A DNA stretch of 64,000 bases. Source: Orientallactaga sibirica. Lineage: Eukaryota > Chordata > Mammalia > Rodentia > Dipodidae. The notes below the pieces were generated by a model. It was not told the origin of the DNA. It saw only the letters and a program-made list of their open reading frames with translations, and did not search any database. The position numbers and the translations under genes are program-made. The stretch lies in the NCBI GenBank assembly GCA_036365145.1, contig JAEOAD010000603.1, forward strand, positions 2,542,001-2,606,000, written 5' to 3'. This document shows, one piece after another, positions 23,932 to 36,582 of this stretch (positions are counted from its first letter, which is position 1; the number at the start of each line of letters is the position of its first letter).

Positions 23932-24754
23932 CATATTTGTTTCACCTTAGTGTATTATTCTATTTGTACTTTTTCATATTCCAACAAAAATTTTATTTGA
24001 AAGTTTTCATGCATAAAATCTATCCAATGAACTTTTTGGGTATTTATCTTCAAATTATTTCATTCTAACATTAAAAAGGTGATTGTTCTCACTCTCTTTC
24101 CAGGACCTCCTTGGATGGCTGCCAGTATTCATCTTTGATCCCCAAAGGGTTTTCTACGTTTTTCCTGAGTAGAATAAAACAAACATCTTTTCCTCATAAC
24201 ATTACCTTCAACAGCTTGTGGGATTATGAACTGACTTTAAGTTTAAATAAATGGTGTCACCTTTTTAAATTTGAGAATCATAATTATCTCTAGTATTATC
24301 ATACAGAAATAAAATTCAGTTTGTTTTGACTTTCTAAATAACTTGCCAAGTAAATTACAAAATTCATTGTGCTTAATTCTAAATTTATAAATAATTAAGC
24401 TCAGCATTTAAACTTAAATAAATTTATTACATTATTTTTGCATGTGTTTGTGTGCATGTTTATGTGTGTGTGGGTGCATGTGTGGGGGGAGTGTGTAAAT
24501 GTTATGAAGTTTGTGGGGCAACCTCAATTGTCAGAATCAGGTATTCCTTTCCCCTACTTTTGAGACATGAATCTATACTGATTAGAGTTGACTGGATGGT
24601 CAGTAAACTCTTAACAAGGATCCACTTGTCTTTATCTCCCCATGGATGACAGGCATGTGCCATAGTGCCCAGCATTTTCAAGGGTAATGAGATTTAAACT
24701 CAGAACCTCATGCTTTACTCACTGAACTATCTCACGAGGCCTGAATATATTAAT
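23932..24754. other. Non-coding DNA with a degenerate antisense SINE
   Basis: A GT-rich patch lies at 24439-24500. From about 24640 to 24745 the text resembles an old antisense tRNA-derived SINE ('actcactgaactatctcac'). Confidence 0.5.
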
Positions 24755-24899
24755 TTTGTTTTGTTTTGTTTTGTTTTTTTGAGGTAAAGTCTCACTCTCA
24801 CCTTGGCTGACCTGGAATTCACTATGTAGTCTCATGGCGATCCTCCTACCTCTGCCTCCTGAGTGCTGGGATTAAAGGTATGTGCCACCATGCCTGGCT
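24755..24899 (-). mobile_element. B1-like SINE, antisense
   Basis: (GTTTT)n then 'gaggtaaagtctcactctca' and 'gagtgctgggattaaaggta' to 'cctggct'. A short internal deletion removes the 'gggtggcctcaaactc' part seen in other copies. Confidence 0.9.
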
Positions 24900-25124
24900 G
24901 ATATAATAAATTTTTAATACATCATTTTTCCCTATAAGTGAATGATATTCAAATCAGTTAGAAGCAAAAATAACTTATTTAAAAGGACACAAGATATTGT
25001 CTCAATTATTTACTATTAGACAACTTAACCCAGAAAAATGTTCAAAATTGTGGAATATAATTACTAGTAGCAAATAAAAGTGAAAATTGAAAGACCACAT
25101 AGCCACATGACTGATTTTATTATT

Positions 25125-25295
25125 ATTATTTTTTTGGTTTTTTCATTTTTCGGTTTTTCGAGGTAGGGTCTCACTCTAGCCCAGGCTGACCTGGAATTCA
25201 CTATGTAATCTTAGGGTGGCCTCAAACTCATGGCAATCCTCCTACCTTTGCCTCCTGAATGCTGGGATTAAAGGCGTGTGTCACCATGCCTGGCT
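25125..25295 (-). mobile_element. B1-like SINE, antisense
   Basis: T-rich tail, 'cgaggtagggtctcactcta', 'ggtggcctcaaactcatggc' and 'gctgggattaaaggcgtgtg'. Confidence 0.93.
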
Positions 25296-25545
25296 ATATT
25301 TTTATTTATTTGAATTAAAGAGAGAGAGAGAGAAGAGAAAGAGGCATATAGAGAGGGAATGGGTGTACCAGGGCCTCAAGCCACTGCAAACAAACTCCTG
25401 ATACATGTGCCACCTAGAGCATCTGGTTTATGTGCTTATGTGGGCACTGAGGAATCAAACCTGGGTCCTTTAGCTTTGCCAACAAGTGCCCTAAGTGCTA
25501 AGCCATCTCTCCAGCCCTGTTTTTTTTTTTTTTTTTTTTTTTTTT
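25296..25545 (-). mobile_element. B2-like SINE, antisense, followed by a T-run
   Basis: (TTTA) stretch, GA-rich block, then 'aagccatctctccagccc' ending near 25518. A run of about 27 T follows. It abuts the B1-like element, so the two form a SINE cluster. Confidence 0.9.
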
Positions 25546-25922
25546 AAGGTTACTTGGTCTTTTATTTTTCATTGGTCAATAGTGTCAATTTGGGTAAGAC
25601 TATGATAGCATTCAAGATATATCAGTTATTGAATAAATATGAATGATTTCAGATGGAGAAAAAATCTCTCTCATAATGCTGATAGGAATATTGTAGATGG
25701 ATCATACAAAGAATACAGAATAATTTTCAAAGAAGATATCTCTTTCTTGATATATTCTGATGAGAAAAGTATATAGATTTGAGGAACTACCATGGGTAAA
25801 TGGTTTAATGTCACAGTATATTTCATGATAGTATTTTACAACAGTTACTTACCAAAAGAGAAAAACTATATAAGAAACTAAAGGACTCTGGTCAGATCAT
25901 TAGTCATTTAGAAGACTGTCTT

Positions 25923-25972
<50 letters not shown>

Positions 25973-26009
25973 ATAACAGTGAAGGAGGATAGGAGAAAAT
26001 CAGTTATTT
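25546..26009. repeat. Non-coding DNA with a (TTTA)n microsatellite
   Basis: Mostly single-copy AT-rich sequence. An almost perfect (TTTA)n tract occupies about 25919-25968. Confidence 0.7.
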
Positions 26010-27330
26010 TAGTCAGTTTTAATTAAAAATTGAGGCCCAGAAAGAACCAGGGATGCCCCACATGCCACCTCTTGCCAGAAATAAACATGTATGTGATAGA
26101 GACTGATCTGCAACCCCCCCCCCCAACCTTCTGCCCACAGTCTAGTGTGGTTCCTGGATGGGATGTCCCCGATATGCTGGCTCTAGAATCTACCCTCCAA
26201 ATCCACAAACTAATTGGGTTTTTCTCTTACATACCTGAACCTGATGCTTATAGGCTGCATTTAGCCTCCTCCTCCTCGCTCTGTGAGATTCTTTCTGGAT
26301 TCCCTCTCTTCTTCAGTAGTGCCACAGAGATACACATGAGTAGCTGGGTGGGGGGAGAACATTATACAGTTTCTTTGCCTGGGGGAACATTTCTTCTTGC
26401 CTCTACCTTATGGTTTTGGGTAACTTCTCACTTTGATTACATGCATGATTTTTCTCTGGTCTCTGAATCTTCCACATGTGTATTTCCCTTATGCTCGAGA
26501 TTTACCATGTGGGTGCTCTCACTAACTCCAAGCCTGCTACTTGTGTAATTTCCTCAAACTTGGGATAGCCATGAGTGTGACCCTCTTCATTACGCATTCC
26601 TCCTCTGAATTTCTTGGTCTCTGCTTTGTTATTCTCCCTCTTATTCTTCCTTGAGCTTGCCATCTGCTCTCTTCCCTTCCCTCCATAAGGAAGGACAGGG
26701 CAGATACCATATTAGTTCCTTCTAAATCTCCTTACACAAGCTTCTAAATTCTATCCTCCATGTGCTTGCAGCTTGACTCTAATCTGTCTTTATAAACCTC
26801 AGTTTCTCTTCAGTGAATTTTCCACATGCCTGTAGCTCTACTCTACTCCACCTTTAGAGGCTTCAATTCCTCTTACCTTCCAAGTTTTTTTAAATTATTT
26901 TTATTTTTATTGACAACTTCTTTAATTGTAGATAATGTCCCATGTTATTTCCCTCCCTCCCCCCACTTTCCCCTTTGAAACTTCACTCTCCATCATATCC
27001 CCTCCCCCTCTCAATCAGTCTCTCTTTTATTCTGATGTCATGATCTTTTCCTCCTATTAGGATGGTGTTATGCAGGTAGCGTCAGGCACTGTGAGGTCAT
27101 GGATATCCAGGCTATTTTGTGTCTGGAGGAGCACTTGCAAGGAGTCCTACTCTTCCTTCGGCTCTTAATTTCTTTCCGCCCCCTCTTCCACAATGGACCC
27201 TGAGCCTTTGAAGCTTACCTTCCAAGTTTTTGTGGCTTTAATCTCTCCTTAAAGGCCTCAGTTTCTCTTAAGTTCCAGTCTTCCCTTAAATATACAATTT
27301 GTGACTTCTCCCTTGATAAACTTAATAATT
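26010..27330 (+). repeat. Unclassified pyrimidine-rich repeat-like block
   Basis: A run of CT-rich phrases recurs in degenerate form, such as 'cctcagtttctcttcagtga' and 'cctcagtttctcttaagttc'. The frame at 26030-26548 is 172 codons from a TTG start; an ATG would come later. It has no recognisable domain. The block was split by an L1 insertion (26890-27213). It may be an old LTR element; I could not assign it. Confidence 0.35.
26872..27231 (-). mobile_element. Truncated L1 3' end, antisense, 18-bp target duplication
   Basis: Body 26890-27213 is L1 3' UTR in reverse (T-rich start, 'attgacaacttctttaattg'). It is flanked by 'cttaccttccaagttttt' at 26872-26889 and 27214-27231, a textbook L1 insertion. 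Confidence 0.85.
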
Positions 27331-28895
27331 CATAATTTATCTTTCTTGAGGACATCTTCATCAATTCTTTACTAAAGATAGAACAGAACACAAAATATGG
27401 GGTTCATAAATTCTGGGGGATACCTCCTGAACCCCCAAATCCTACATCATTTGCATTTGAGCACCAATTGTCAGTGACTTTTATTCTAGCTTATGAAACA
27501 CATTTAAACTATTTTAGAGAGATTGCCAGAGTAATAGAATCTACAAAATAATACACATGTGTGGCTCAGTAGTAAAAATCTTTTGTGAAAGTATTCCCAT
27601 TTTGTTCATTCTAATATAAGTAGTCTATATGAAATCTAAATGCTGTTTCTTTCTATGGAACAAACAGAGTAATTTACAATTGACACTTTATACAAGCAGA
27701 AAAAGTTACTTCTGCTTGGCCTGAGATAAAAACATTGGAGGAGAGATCTTTAATGTACTCAAAGAAAAGAAATCACTCCCATTTCTGTTTTTATTTTTTT
27801 CCAAATGTCAATCATCCACTCCTATAAGTTGTAGAGCTATGGTCATAGAACCTCTAGACAAAAAAGAAAAAGAAAATAATAGTTAAAATAAGATTTCATG
27901 GACTGTAATTCCCACAGAATTTAGCATGCATTGAAGTAAATCTGCATTACAAAATAGTCTGTGTAAATGTATTCAGTACTGAGAAAGGGAAGGATAAAAT
28001 TTTATTTCAAGTAGAGAGAATCAATTTAGTTGAATAAAGTTGGAAGAAAACTGGACTTCATTCAAATCAATTTCCCTCGAGCTAAAATAAAAACACCCTT
28101 TATCTTATGAACTCTTTTGTAAAATTCTTTGACTTTGACTTATCATGAAACTATTTTTGACATAAGTAACTAAGAAAACAGTATAATTTGATTCTACTTC
28201 ATGTATCCAAAAAGCTATAGAAATTCTAGCAGAAAAAAGGTTATTGAAATACAAATTAGTTTGTAAGTAAACACTTAAAGAATGACAATTTGTTCTTTGA
28301 AAGACCTTGTCTTTAAGGCACTGTGTAATAATTATTAAATTCTTTTAAAAGTGAATTATCAAAGAAATCTATGAGTTTCTTATTCCAAAAACAGTATTTA
28401 TGAATGTTTGAAACAGTACTCTTATTTATAAGGCCAAGTTAATTTTGAAATTAGAGTATCTTGAATATCTAATATTCTTGTGTATTTTTGCAGAGGTCAA
28501 AATCTCTCTACATAATTTTTGTAGATACTAGATGCCCATCAGATAATGCCATTTTATATTTTCTTTGCACCTAAATGTTAACAAAGACTTTTCACATATA
28601 GTGGAAATTTTTTTTTTTCTGTTCATGTTTACTTTCCATAGGAGTGAATATTGTATTTGTGGAGGAAATAAAACTAAAATGAAAACTTGAAGACAAATAA
28701 GATTTCTTTACACCATCTGAACATCTCTTCTCTTTCACCTTATCTTCAACAAGCTCTTATTTACACCTGAAGATATGACATTCATCGGTGTCTATCATGC
28801 ATGTTTGGATGGGGAAGGAGTCTCTGGATTAGATCCAGACTTTTCTCTTAGGGAGGAATCTTCTGTCTGCTATTCATCTAGAAGAAAATGTTTTC
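27331..28895. other. Single-copy non-coding DNA
   Basis: AT-rich, with no repeat or gene recognised. Confidence 0.55.
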
Positions 28896-29105
28896 TGGGG
28901 CTGGAGAGATGGCTTAATGGTTAAGATGCATGCCTACGAAGCCTAAGAACCCTGGTTAGATTTTTCAGGTCCCATGTAAGGCAGATGCACATGGTGGCTA
29001 TGCATCTGGAGTTCATTTGCAGTGGCTAGAGGCCCTGGCATGCCCATTCTCTCTCTCACTCTCTAATAAATAAATTAAAAAATAAATAAATAAATAAATA
29101 AATAT
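28896..29105 (+). mobile_element. B2-like SINE
   Basis: 'ggggctggagagatggctta' start, CT-rich stretch, and (AAAT)n tail. Confidence 0.93.
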
Positions 29106-29204
29106 AAGGAAAAAAGGCTTTCTGGCTTTCATGGGCAGAGCTGAAGTAGGCTCTAGGGAACAAACTTTCTTGGGTATGACAGTGATACCCTTCTTTGCTT
29201 TCAG

Positions 29205-29285
29205 ATCACCATGGATTCGTCACGCTTAGCCATACCACAGGTGAAATCCAGCCTTCTGGCCTGCCTGGTGCCTGAATCCTGTTAG
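29205..29285 (+). other. Exon-like 81-bp sequence with a 24-codon ORF
   Basis: The left border is a pyrimidine tract ending in AG (acccttctttgctttcag, to 29204). The right border is a consensus-like donor 'gtgagt' at 29286. Inside, 'atcaccATGG' gives an excellent start context and a 24-codon frame (MDSSRLAIPQVKSSLLACLV, then four more residues) ending in TAG exactly at the border. Length 81 is a multiple of three. There are two CpGs within 10 bases. No homology is recognised and no companion exon was found, so it may be chance or a non-coding RNA exon. Confidence 0.3.
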
Positions 29286-32200
29286 GTGAGTTTAGTAAGA
29301 ATGACCCTTATCCCTGATATTTATCTTAATGGTTTTTCACCCACAGAACTTCATCCTGTTCCTTTACCACAGTTTTCTACTTTTTCTTGTATTTGGAGTT
29401 GAGTCATGTGTCTGCATCCTCTTGCAAAACTCCATTGCCCTGAAACTCCAACACAGGTTCTAAATAAAGATCTTCTCACTGTTTAATACATAAAATGAAT
29501 AATTTTTCTTTTCTTTGTCAGATACTGTACAGATTTCATAGCATAATCACAAATTTGAGAAGTTAATGTTTGTTATAACCTTCATGCAATGAAATACAGT
29601 TATAATTCAAGCTTGTGGTTTCTTTGTAATTAATTTTACTCAAAGAAGTTTACCTCTTTGTTTCACATAAGTAGTGGTGCAAAGTTCACCTAAGGACTAG
29701 TAATCCAGCCTAAGATATTTTCTTACACCTTCTCTGCAATGTTATCTCAAGGGTAGAAATTCTGTGGCTCTCTTGGATAAGAGACATATTGGGAAGTGTT
29801 ATATCTATATTCCTTTATATTGTACTTATAAACTGTTTTTTTTCTATTAACTAATTTACCCTGAGGTAGGCTCTGTTGAAGCTAAGTAACTACTTATGAA
29901 ATCATCACTCTTTGCAGAAAGCTTGCCCATACACAGGAATTTATGAAATATATATTCTCATAGTGCTTGCTACTTCATCACATCGGTTACTACCTTCTCA
30001 GCTTCTTCAGTACTAATGCGTTTATGTGGGTGGCTGGAGGATGGTGGGATTTACTTTACAGTGTAAGTTTTTTTATATGGTCAACTTAAACCAAAATGAT
30101 ATTAGACAGAGGACAGCAATGATAAAATTGTCATTCCTTTTATCATGGTTCTCCAGAAGACCTATAGGCTATCTTTGAGCTCAGTGCTGTGGGTCCAGTC
30201 CAGGCATATGCAAAGATTCTCTGCATTTATCTTGTATAAACAGCTACCCAGGCATAGCCATCTAACTAGCATAGCAAATCATGCAGTCTCTGTGCCTCTG
30301 TGTAAGTATGTTAGCTGAAGTGAATTAGCTAAAGCTAGTCTTGTGGGCAAAACCCAACATGGACCAAGTGGAGAAATAAACTCATTCATGTGCACTCCAT
30401 GTCTGCTACTAGAGTCAGATTGTGATAAATTTAGATAGTCTGTACTGATTTATCTATTAGAATCATCATTAGCAAGTCTCTACTTCTACAATAAGCAAAA
30501 GCAGAGCTCTGGCAATATACAACAAGATAATTGAATCTACAAATTTAACATCTATATGCAAATTGGACTGTTGTGTCCTCCTACTCTTCTTATTGACAGA
30601 TTGTATAAAACCAAAATACACATATATGTATTTTGTACATATTATACATGTAGAAATTTATGCAATCTCTTTATTAGTGAAATACAGAAAAAATGAAGCT
30701 TTTAATTTTTACTTAATAATCATATATTGTTTCCATACACTGTGAAATATATACTCTTATTTTTTCAACTTTTTTAGTAACGAATATGTAAAGAGGAGAT
30801 TATTTCTCTAAGTTGTGTTATAAAAACTTTTTCATTAGTTTTTCAAATGTATTTGCTTAGGTATGTTTTCTGCTTTACATGTACTTGAATTTATCAATTG
30901 TTTGATTTGTATTTAGTTGTATACATGAATCACAATTTCAATCATGGATACTATTAGTCACAAGAAAAATATATCTTGGAAAGCTTAAATAGATAAATGA
31001 ATAAGGAAGTTAACCCAAAATATTGGCTGCATTATTTAATGCATCTCTAGGGAAAAGAACTGTTCTCATAAAGTAACAAAACAAAAACAAAAAACAAGCA
31101 TGCTTTCTTTGAGTTTGTGATTCATAAAAGCCTAGAAAGGATAGTAAGCAACAGGGAAATCTGGAATTATAGGGGCTTGTTAGCTTTTCTTCCTAAATTG
31201 TCAGTCTTCTATAGAAATTTAAGGCTAAGGTAATGTTATCTCCCAAATTCTTATCCACAAGCACTTTAAAAAAGTGAGTGGGCTAATTTTTAATAATCAG
31301 TTGCCAAAAGTACTTGGTATTTTTATGAGTCAGGAGAATGGGATACCTGTTTACTTATTACCTTTTATGAAACATAACAAACTTGATCTTAGATGTTAAT
31401 TGCCAAAGGGCAGCAATTTTGAAGGCTGAATTTTGCTGACTGCTGTGCCTGACACTCTTTCCTGCTTCATCTGGGTCCAGGGGCTCAGACCCTCACAGTA
31501 TCACATAGTTGACAAGTTGAAGACAAGCAGACCTTTTGTAGAAGTGAAACCAACCCAAAAGACTGATAGTGGGTCAAAATGCACAGTCACTATTGGACTA
31601 CCTTCTATAGTGACAGATATTTTTTTTCATTTTAAAATAATTATTGTGTGAGAGTATATGTGCATGCCTATATATGAGGCATGCTAAGGTTTCTAAACAA
31701 GTAGGAACATATTATTTCCCTGGAAAATGTAGATAAAAGTATACTTGTTCAAGCACATTTTTGTTTCTGACAGTAGCTGGCTTTGTTATCTTCCATGTAT
31801 ATTCCACCTATTCTTTAGGAAGCCATAAATAGACAAGTTTATGTAAAAAATAACACAGAGTTATTTTACTTAAAATGTCTTTGAAAAATATTTACTTTAA
31901 TTGTCTCCCTGAGCTGGTTGCAGTGATGACAGTGAAGATTTGGTATTAAGGTAGAAATTCTGTTCCAGTTACACTAATAAGATGTTAAAATGTTGAACTA
32001 TAAAATAATTGGATAGTGAAGAGCCTAAAGAATTTGAAAAAAATAATTTGGGTGACCAAACAGTCATGATTTTACAACAGAGTAGCTAAAAATTCTTTAA
32101 TGTCAAGAAATGCAAGACAGAACATCTGAGCAAGCTCAGGCATACTATTATTGAATTCCACTCCCTAATTCATATTATTAAGAGCCTCAGATCACTTTCA

Positions 32201-32847
32201 CTTTATGAGTCATTAAATCACTACCATCCATTCTCTCTCTGCCTTTTCTAAATATTGCTAAAGTTAGTTATTAATCTCTATCATTTGTATGCATGCAGAA
32301 AAATAGAATTCTGCTTTTCTTGAACCCAATATGTCCACATTTTTGATATTTTGAGGAAATGATGAAAAGAAATGTAAGAGCAAAAAATATCTTCAAAACA
32401 GTCCTTTGATATTTTAGTAAATTCTCATGGAAAAAACATGATAATTCAAGTCAGTATACTTTTAAGTAAATATGAAGCATGATGGTAAGTTTGAAATCCA
32501 AAGATAATAGAACATCATCATAGCATATTTGAACATCCCACTTATTCTGAAATAAACAAAGATGCTTTGCATATAAAGATACATATACATTTATATTACT
32601 GTTCAAGATTTATGCATTAGTGCTGTTCCATGGCTCCTGAATTTGCAGTCATGAGCTGCTTAAGGACCAGGTTATATCTGAGAAAGGTATTGTAAGAAAA
32701 TTTTTTCACCACTGTACAATTATTACAGATTAAACTAATATAAAGTTACTTGGTGAAGTCTATACCACTCTTACGATGTATGTTATAGCCATCATCATAC
32801 AAATTGTCATTGTTAAGCAAAATATGATTATGTAGCCCATGATTATT
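29286..32847. other. Single-copy non-coding DNA
   Basis: A 3.5-kb AT-rich stretch that is strikingly poor in repeats for this window. No gene, RNA or regulatory element could be assigned. Confidence 0.55.
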
Positions 32848-34600
32848 GTGAACAGAACATGGGGGAAATATGGGATATGCTGAAGCGTCCAAACATTAGG
32901 ATCATGGGCATACCAGAGGGGGAAGAAACACAGACTAAAGGAATGGAAATCTTATTCAACAAAATAATTGAAGAAAACTTTCCCACTCTCTCAAGAGAAA
33001 ATCCCACCAAGCTACAAGAAGCTACAAGAACTCCAAACAGACTGGACCAAAGGAGAAATTCTCCGAGACACATTATCTTTAGGACTCTAAACATCAAGCA
33101 CAAAGAGAAAATCCTAAAAGCAGCCAGGGAAAAACAACACATTAGATATAAAGGGAACCCCATTAGAATTACCTCAGATTTCTCAATGGAAACCCTAAAA
33201 GCCAGAAGGGCCTGGAATGGAACACTGGAAACTCTAAGAACCCATGGTTTCCAGCCACAACTACTCTATCCAGCAAAAGTATCCCTCATAATAGATGGTG
33301 AAAGAAAAACATTCCATGATAAAACTCATCTCTACAAATATATGAACACAAAGGCAAAACTACAGAAAGTACTTCAGGGAATTCTTCACACAGAAGAAAC
33401 AAATAACCAATCTCAAGAGCCCTCAAGAAGCAGTCCACATTAACCCCTTACCCCTCCAAAAAACAAACAACAACAACAAAAAACCACAAAGACCACAACC
33501 CACTACAATATGGCTGGTATTAAATCAAACCTCAAACTAATATCTCTGAACACTAATGGCCTCAATTCACCCATCAAAAGACATAAGCTAACAGGGTGGA
33601 TCAGAAAACTGGACCCCTCAATCTGCTGTCTTCAAGAAACCCACCTCACCACTAAAGAGAGATACCTCCTTAGGGTGAAAGGGTAGAAAATGATATTCCA
33701 AGCAAACACAAATATGAAAAAAGCAGGCGTAGCTATACTTATATCAGATAAAATAGACTTCAAACCAAAATTAACCAAAAAAGACAAAGAAGGCCACTTC
33801 TTACTTATCAAGGGAACAATCCAACAAGAGGACATCACAATCATCAATATTTATGCACCAAACACAGGTGCACCACAATTCATAAAGCAAAATCTACTTG
33901 GCAACAAAACAGAAATAAACACCAACACCATCATAGTCGGGGACTTCAATACTCCACTATCAACAATGGATAGATCATCCAAACAGAAAATTAATAGAGA
34001 AGTAAGAAAGCTCAACAACACCATAGAGCAACTAGACCTAACAGACGTATATAGAACACTCCACCCAAAATCTACAGATTACACATTCTTCTCAGCAGTA
34101 CATGGAACCTTCTCTAAAATAGATCATGTACTGGGCCACAAAGCCTGCCTCCATACTTTCAAGAAAATTGATGTAATTTCCTGCATGATATCAGACCACA
34201 ATGCTGTAATGCTAGAAATTAACAACAAAAAGTATACCAGGAATCCCTCTACATCCTGGAAATTGAACAACACACTTTTAAACAACAAATGGGTTGTGGA
34301 TGAAATAAAGAATGGAATTGCAAAATTTCTAGAACTCAATGACAATGAGAACACATCATACCAAAACTTGTGGGACACAATGAAGGCAGTCCTTAGGGGA
34401 AAAATCATAGCACTAAATGCCCTCATAACAAAAACAGAAAGATCCCAAATCAATAACCTGGCCTTTCACCTAAAAGCATTGGAAAAGCTAGAAGAAGCCA
34501 ACCCAAAAATTTCCAGATGGAAAGAAATAACTAAAATCAGAGCAGAAATTAATGAATTGGAAACAAAGAGGACAATTAAGAAAATTGACAAAACAATGAA
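32848..34600 (+). mobile_element. L1 fragment truncated at both ends
   Basis: Holds the C-terminal half of ORF1, a 66-bp inter-ORF gap, and the ORF2 endonuclease region. It ends near 'aagaaaattgacaaa', with no 3' UTR or poly(A). Boundaries were set by comparison with the antisense L1 at 36838-44270. Short similar strings flank it ('atgattattg' at left, 'atcattattg' at right). Confidence 0.85.
32859..33443 (+). pseudogene. L1 ORF1 protein, C-terminal part
   Basis: ORF1p is the RNA-binding chaperone of the L1 ribonucleoprotein. The 194-codon frame covers the RRM-like part and the C-terminal domain, including 'IRIMGIPEG' and 'RITSDFSMETLKARRAW', both diagnostic. The N-terminal coiled coil is missing because the element is 5'-truncated, so the ATG at 32859 is internal to the original gene. 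The frame is otherwise intact up to its natural stop, 66 bases before ORF2. Confidence 0.85.
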
Positions 34601-34610
34601 TCATTATTGA
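33510..34610 (+). pseudogene. L1 ORF2 endonuclease region, one nonsense codon
   Basis: ORF2 encodes the L1 endonuclease and reverse transcriptase. Here ATG 33510 opens the apurinic-endonuclease-like domain: 'LISLNTNGLN', 'LQETHL', '[10 protein letters not shown]' and 'ISDHNAV' mark the catalytic Asn, Glu, Asp and Asp-His positions. Codon 59 (33684-33686) is TAG; the antisense L1 has Trp there. After it the frame is open for 306 codons to 34610. The reverse transcriptase and cysteine-rich domains are absent, so the element is dead. Confidence 0.88.
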
Positions 34611-35444
34611 AATAAACTAAAATTTTCAAGAAAAGACAACTTTATTCTAAATAGATTGTGGTCACATATAAGAAAACACAAATTTCCATTTGATGAACTA
34701 GTATCAATAATCATGCAAACTACTCAAAACAAAGTCAATGATCATTTAATAATAAAACAATTGTATTAAAATTTGCAGGTTAGAATCTTATCTGACTATA
34801 CTTATGAGAAAAATTACTTAATATTTTTTCCATTTCCTGAAAAGTTTGAGATAGCATGAATCAAAGTATGGATTAAATATTTCTTGGTTTTTCTATATAT
34901 ATATATATATATGTTGTATTTCAAATAATTATAACATATATTTTAAATAATAGATTTTCCATGGAAATGAACTGAATGGATTACATGGATTTGATGTCTA
35001 TGGAAGAAAAAATTGTAATGGAGTAGAGAAGAGTTGTTGAAATTCTATAAATCTTTACTCAATGATTAGATAAAAGAAACTGAAAAATATATCTTTGGTA
35101 AAGTAGCTCTATATTAGTGCCAACATTCTATGGCTGAAATGATTCTATCCTTTCACCCAACAATACTGAAGTCTTGGGTAATATTAGAACTAAGTTTTAG
35201 AAGTTACTAAAACTAATTAGCTAGTGAAAAAGAAGCTTCACTTATCTGAAATATTTATGTTATAACTCTCTCCTTTGTAAATATTCTGTTCATAATACAT
35301 TAGGTAATTGCTAAAAACAAAAGATACACCTTTATAATTTAGGAGTGCAATTTCTGCCTAAGTGACAACTAAATAGTTAATTGTTTAAAGATAAGGGTGG
35401 GATGTGTGATTTCAATAAATGTCTAGTTAATTTTTCCCCTCAGG
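34611..35444. other. Non-coding DNA with a short (AT)n tract
   Basis: No gene. An (AT)n run of about 8 units lies at 34894-34912. Confidence 0.6.
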
Positions 35445-35910
35445 TATTTTAATGTCTGAGTGACACAAAAATTGATAATAGTTTTGTGACTTTGGACAAT
35501 GTGGATATTTGAACAGTGTTGGGATGGTAAGAACTATGAAGACATTAAAAGTTGGACTGAATGTATCTTAAATCATTAGATTGTTGTGAGACGAAGAAGG
35601 CCATGGGTGAAATGGTGATTTGAATCACATTTTGCACATAAACTCTTGAGTTCTGAATGCTTGGTACCTAGGTGATGGTTGTTGGGAGGTGGCACCATGC
35701 TGGAGGAGTTGTGTTGTTGGGGTAGGCTATGGGGTATTAAAGTCCACATTCCCTTTCCTGTAGCTTATCTCACTCTTGCTGTGATGTCCACCGTCTCTTT
35801 TACTGCCATGCTGAAGCTTCCCCTCAAGATGTAGGCCAAAAGAAACTTTTTCCTCCCATCAGCTGCCTTTGGCTGGGTGTTTTGTCCATCAACATGAAGG
35901 AAACTGAAAC
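35445..35910 (+). mobile_element. MaLR remnant: internal 3' end plus LTR
   Basis: 35445-35612 matches the MaLR internal 3' end ('ttaaaagttggactgaatg', compare 13031). The LTR at 35613-35910 starts 'tggtgatttgaatcaca' and has 'cccctcaagatgtaggccaa' near its end. Older than the elements in the duplication. Confidence 0.7.
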
Positions 35911-36136
35911 GAATGGGGACTGGATGGAACAGAAACTGAAAGGAGTGGCCTGCAATCAAGGGCACTCTCTCACCCTGCTTCTTTAAATCACTGTTCTAGA
36001 GCTCCAGGACTTCCTCTCCACTATGATGTAATGAGGCCTCTAAAATTGAGCCTATGTAATTTTTTCTTCCTTTTCTAAAAGAAAAACTTGAAAGATCAAT
36101 TTTATATACTTGCAATATCTTATGCAGAAAAAAAAA

Positions 36137-36271
36137 TAAGAGCCTGGAATTGGAGTAATGGTCAGCAGTTAAAGTTGCTTTCATACCAAGCCTACTATCC
36201 CAAGTTCAGTTCCTCAACTACTCACGTAAAGCTAGATGGGCATTTGTTTTAAGTGGCAAGACCACTGACAT

Positions 36272-36322
<51 letters not shown>

Positions 36323-36381
36323 TGCATGCACAAATACATAAATTATTTTTTTAAATGAAATAAATAAAAATAAAATTTAAA
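36137..36381 (+). mobile_element. Old B2-like SINE with a (CA)n tract
   Basis: Degenerate box A/B ('gtcagcagttaaagttgctt'). A (CA)n microsatellite of about 24 units at 36271-36318 replaces the usual CT-rich stretch. Confidence 0.7.
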
Positions 36382-36582
36382 AAGACCATATTTAATTTTT
36401 TGTCTTTTTAAAAAGGTTTAAGAAATATAAACATGCAAACTAATTTTCTTTATGAAGATCACATACTTTACAATGTGCAGCACAAAATAATAGTACTGTA
36501 ATACACAGATATGTATATAAAATACGAATAACAGATGTAAAGTAAACATGTGCAAAGATAACAGAAAATAGATGATGTATGG

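Noticed and set aside
32843..33163. 106-codon minus-strand frame opposite L1 ORF1
   Set aside because: Shadow of the sense ORF1 remnant.
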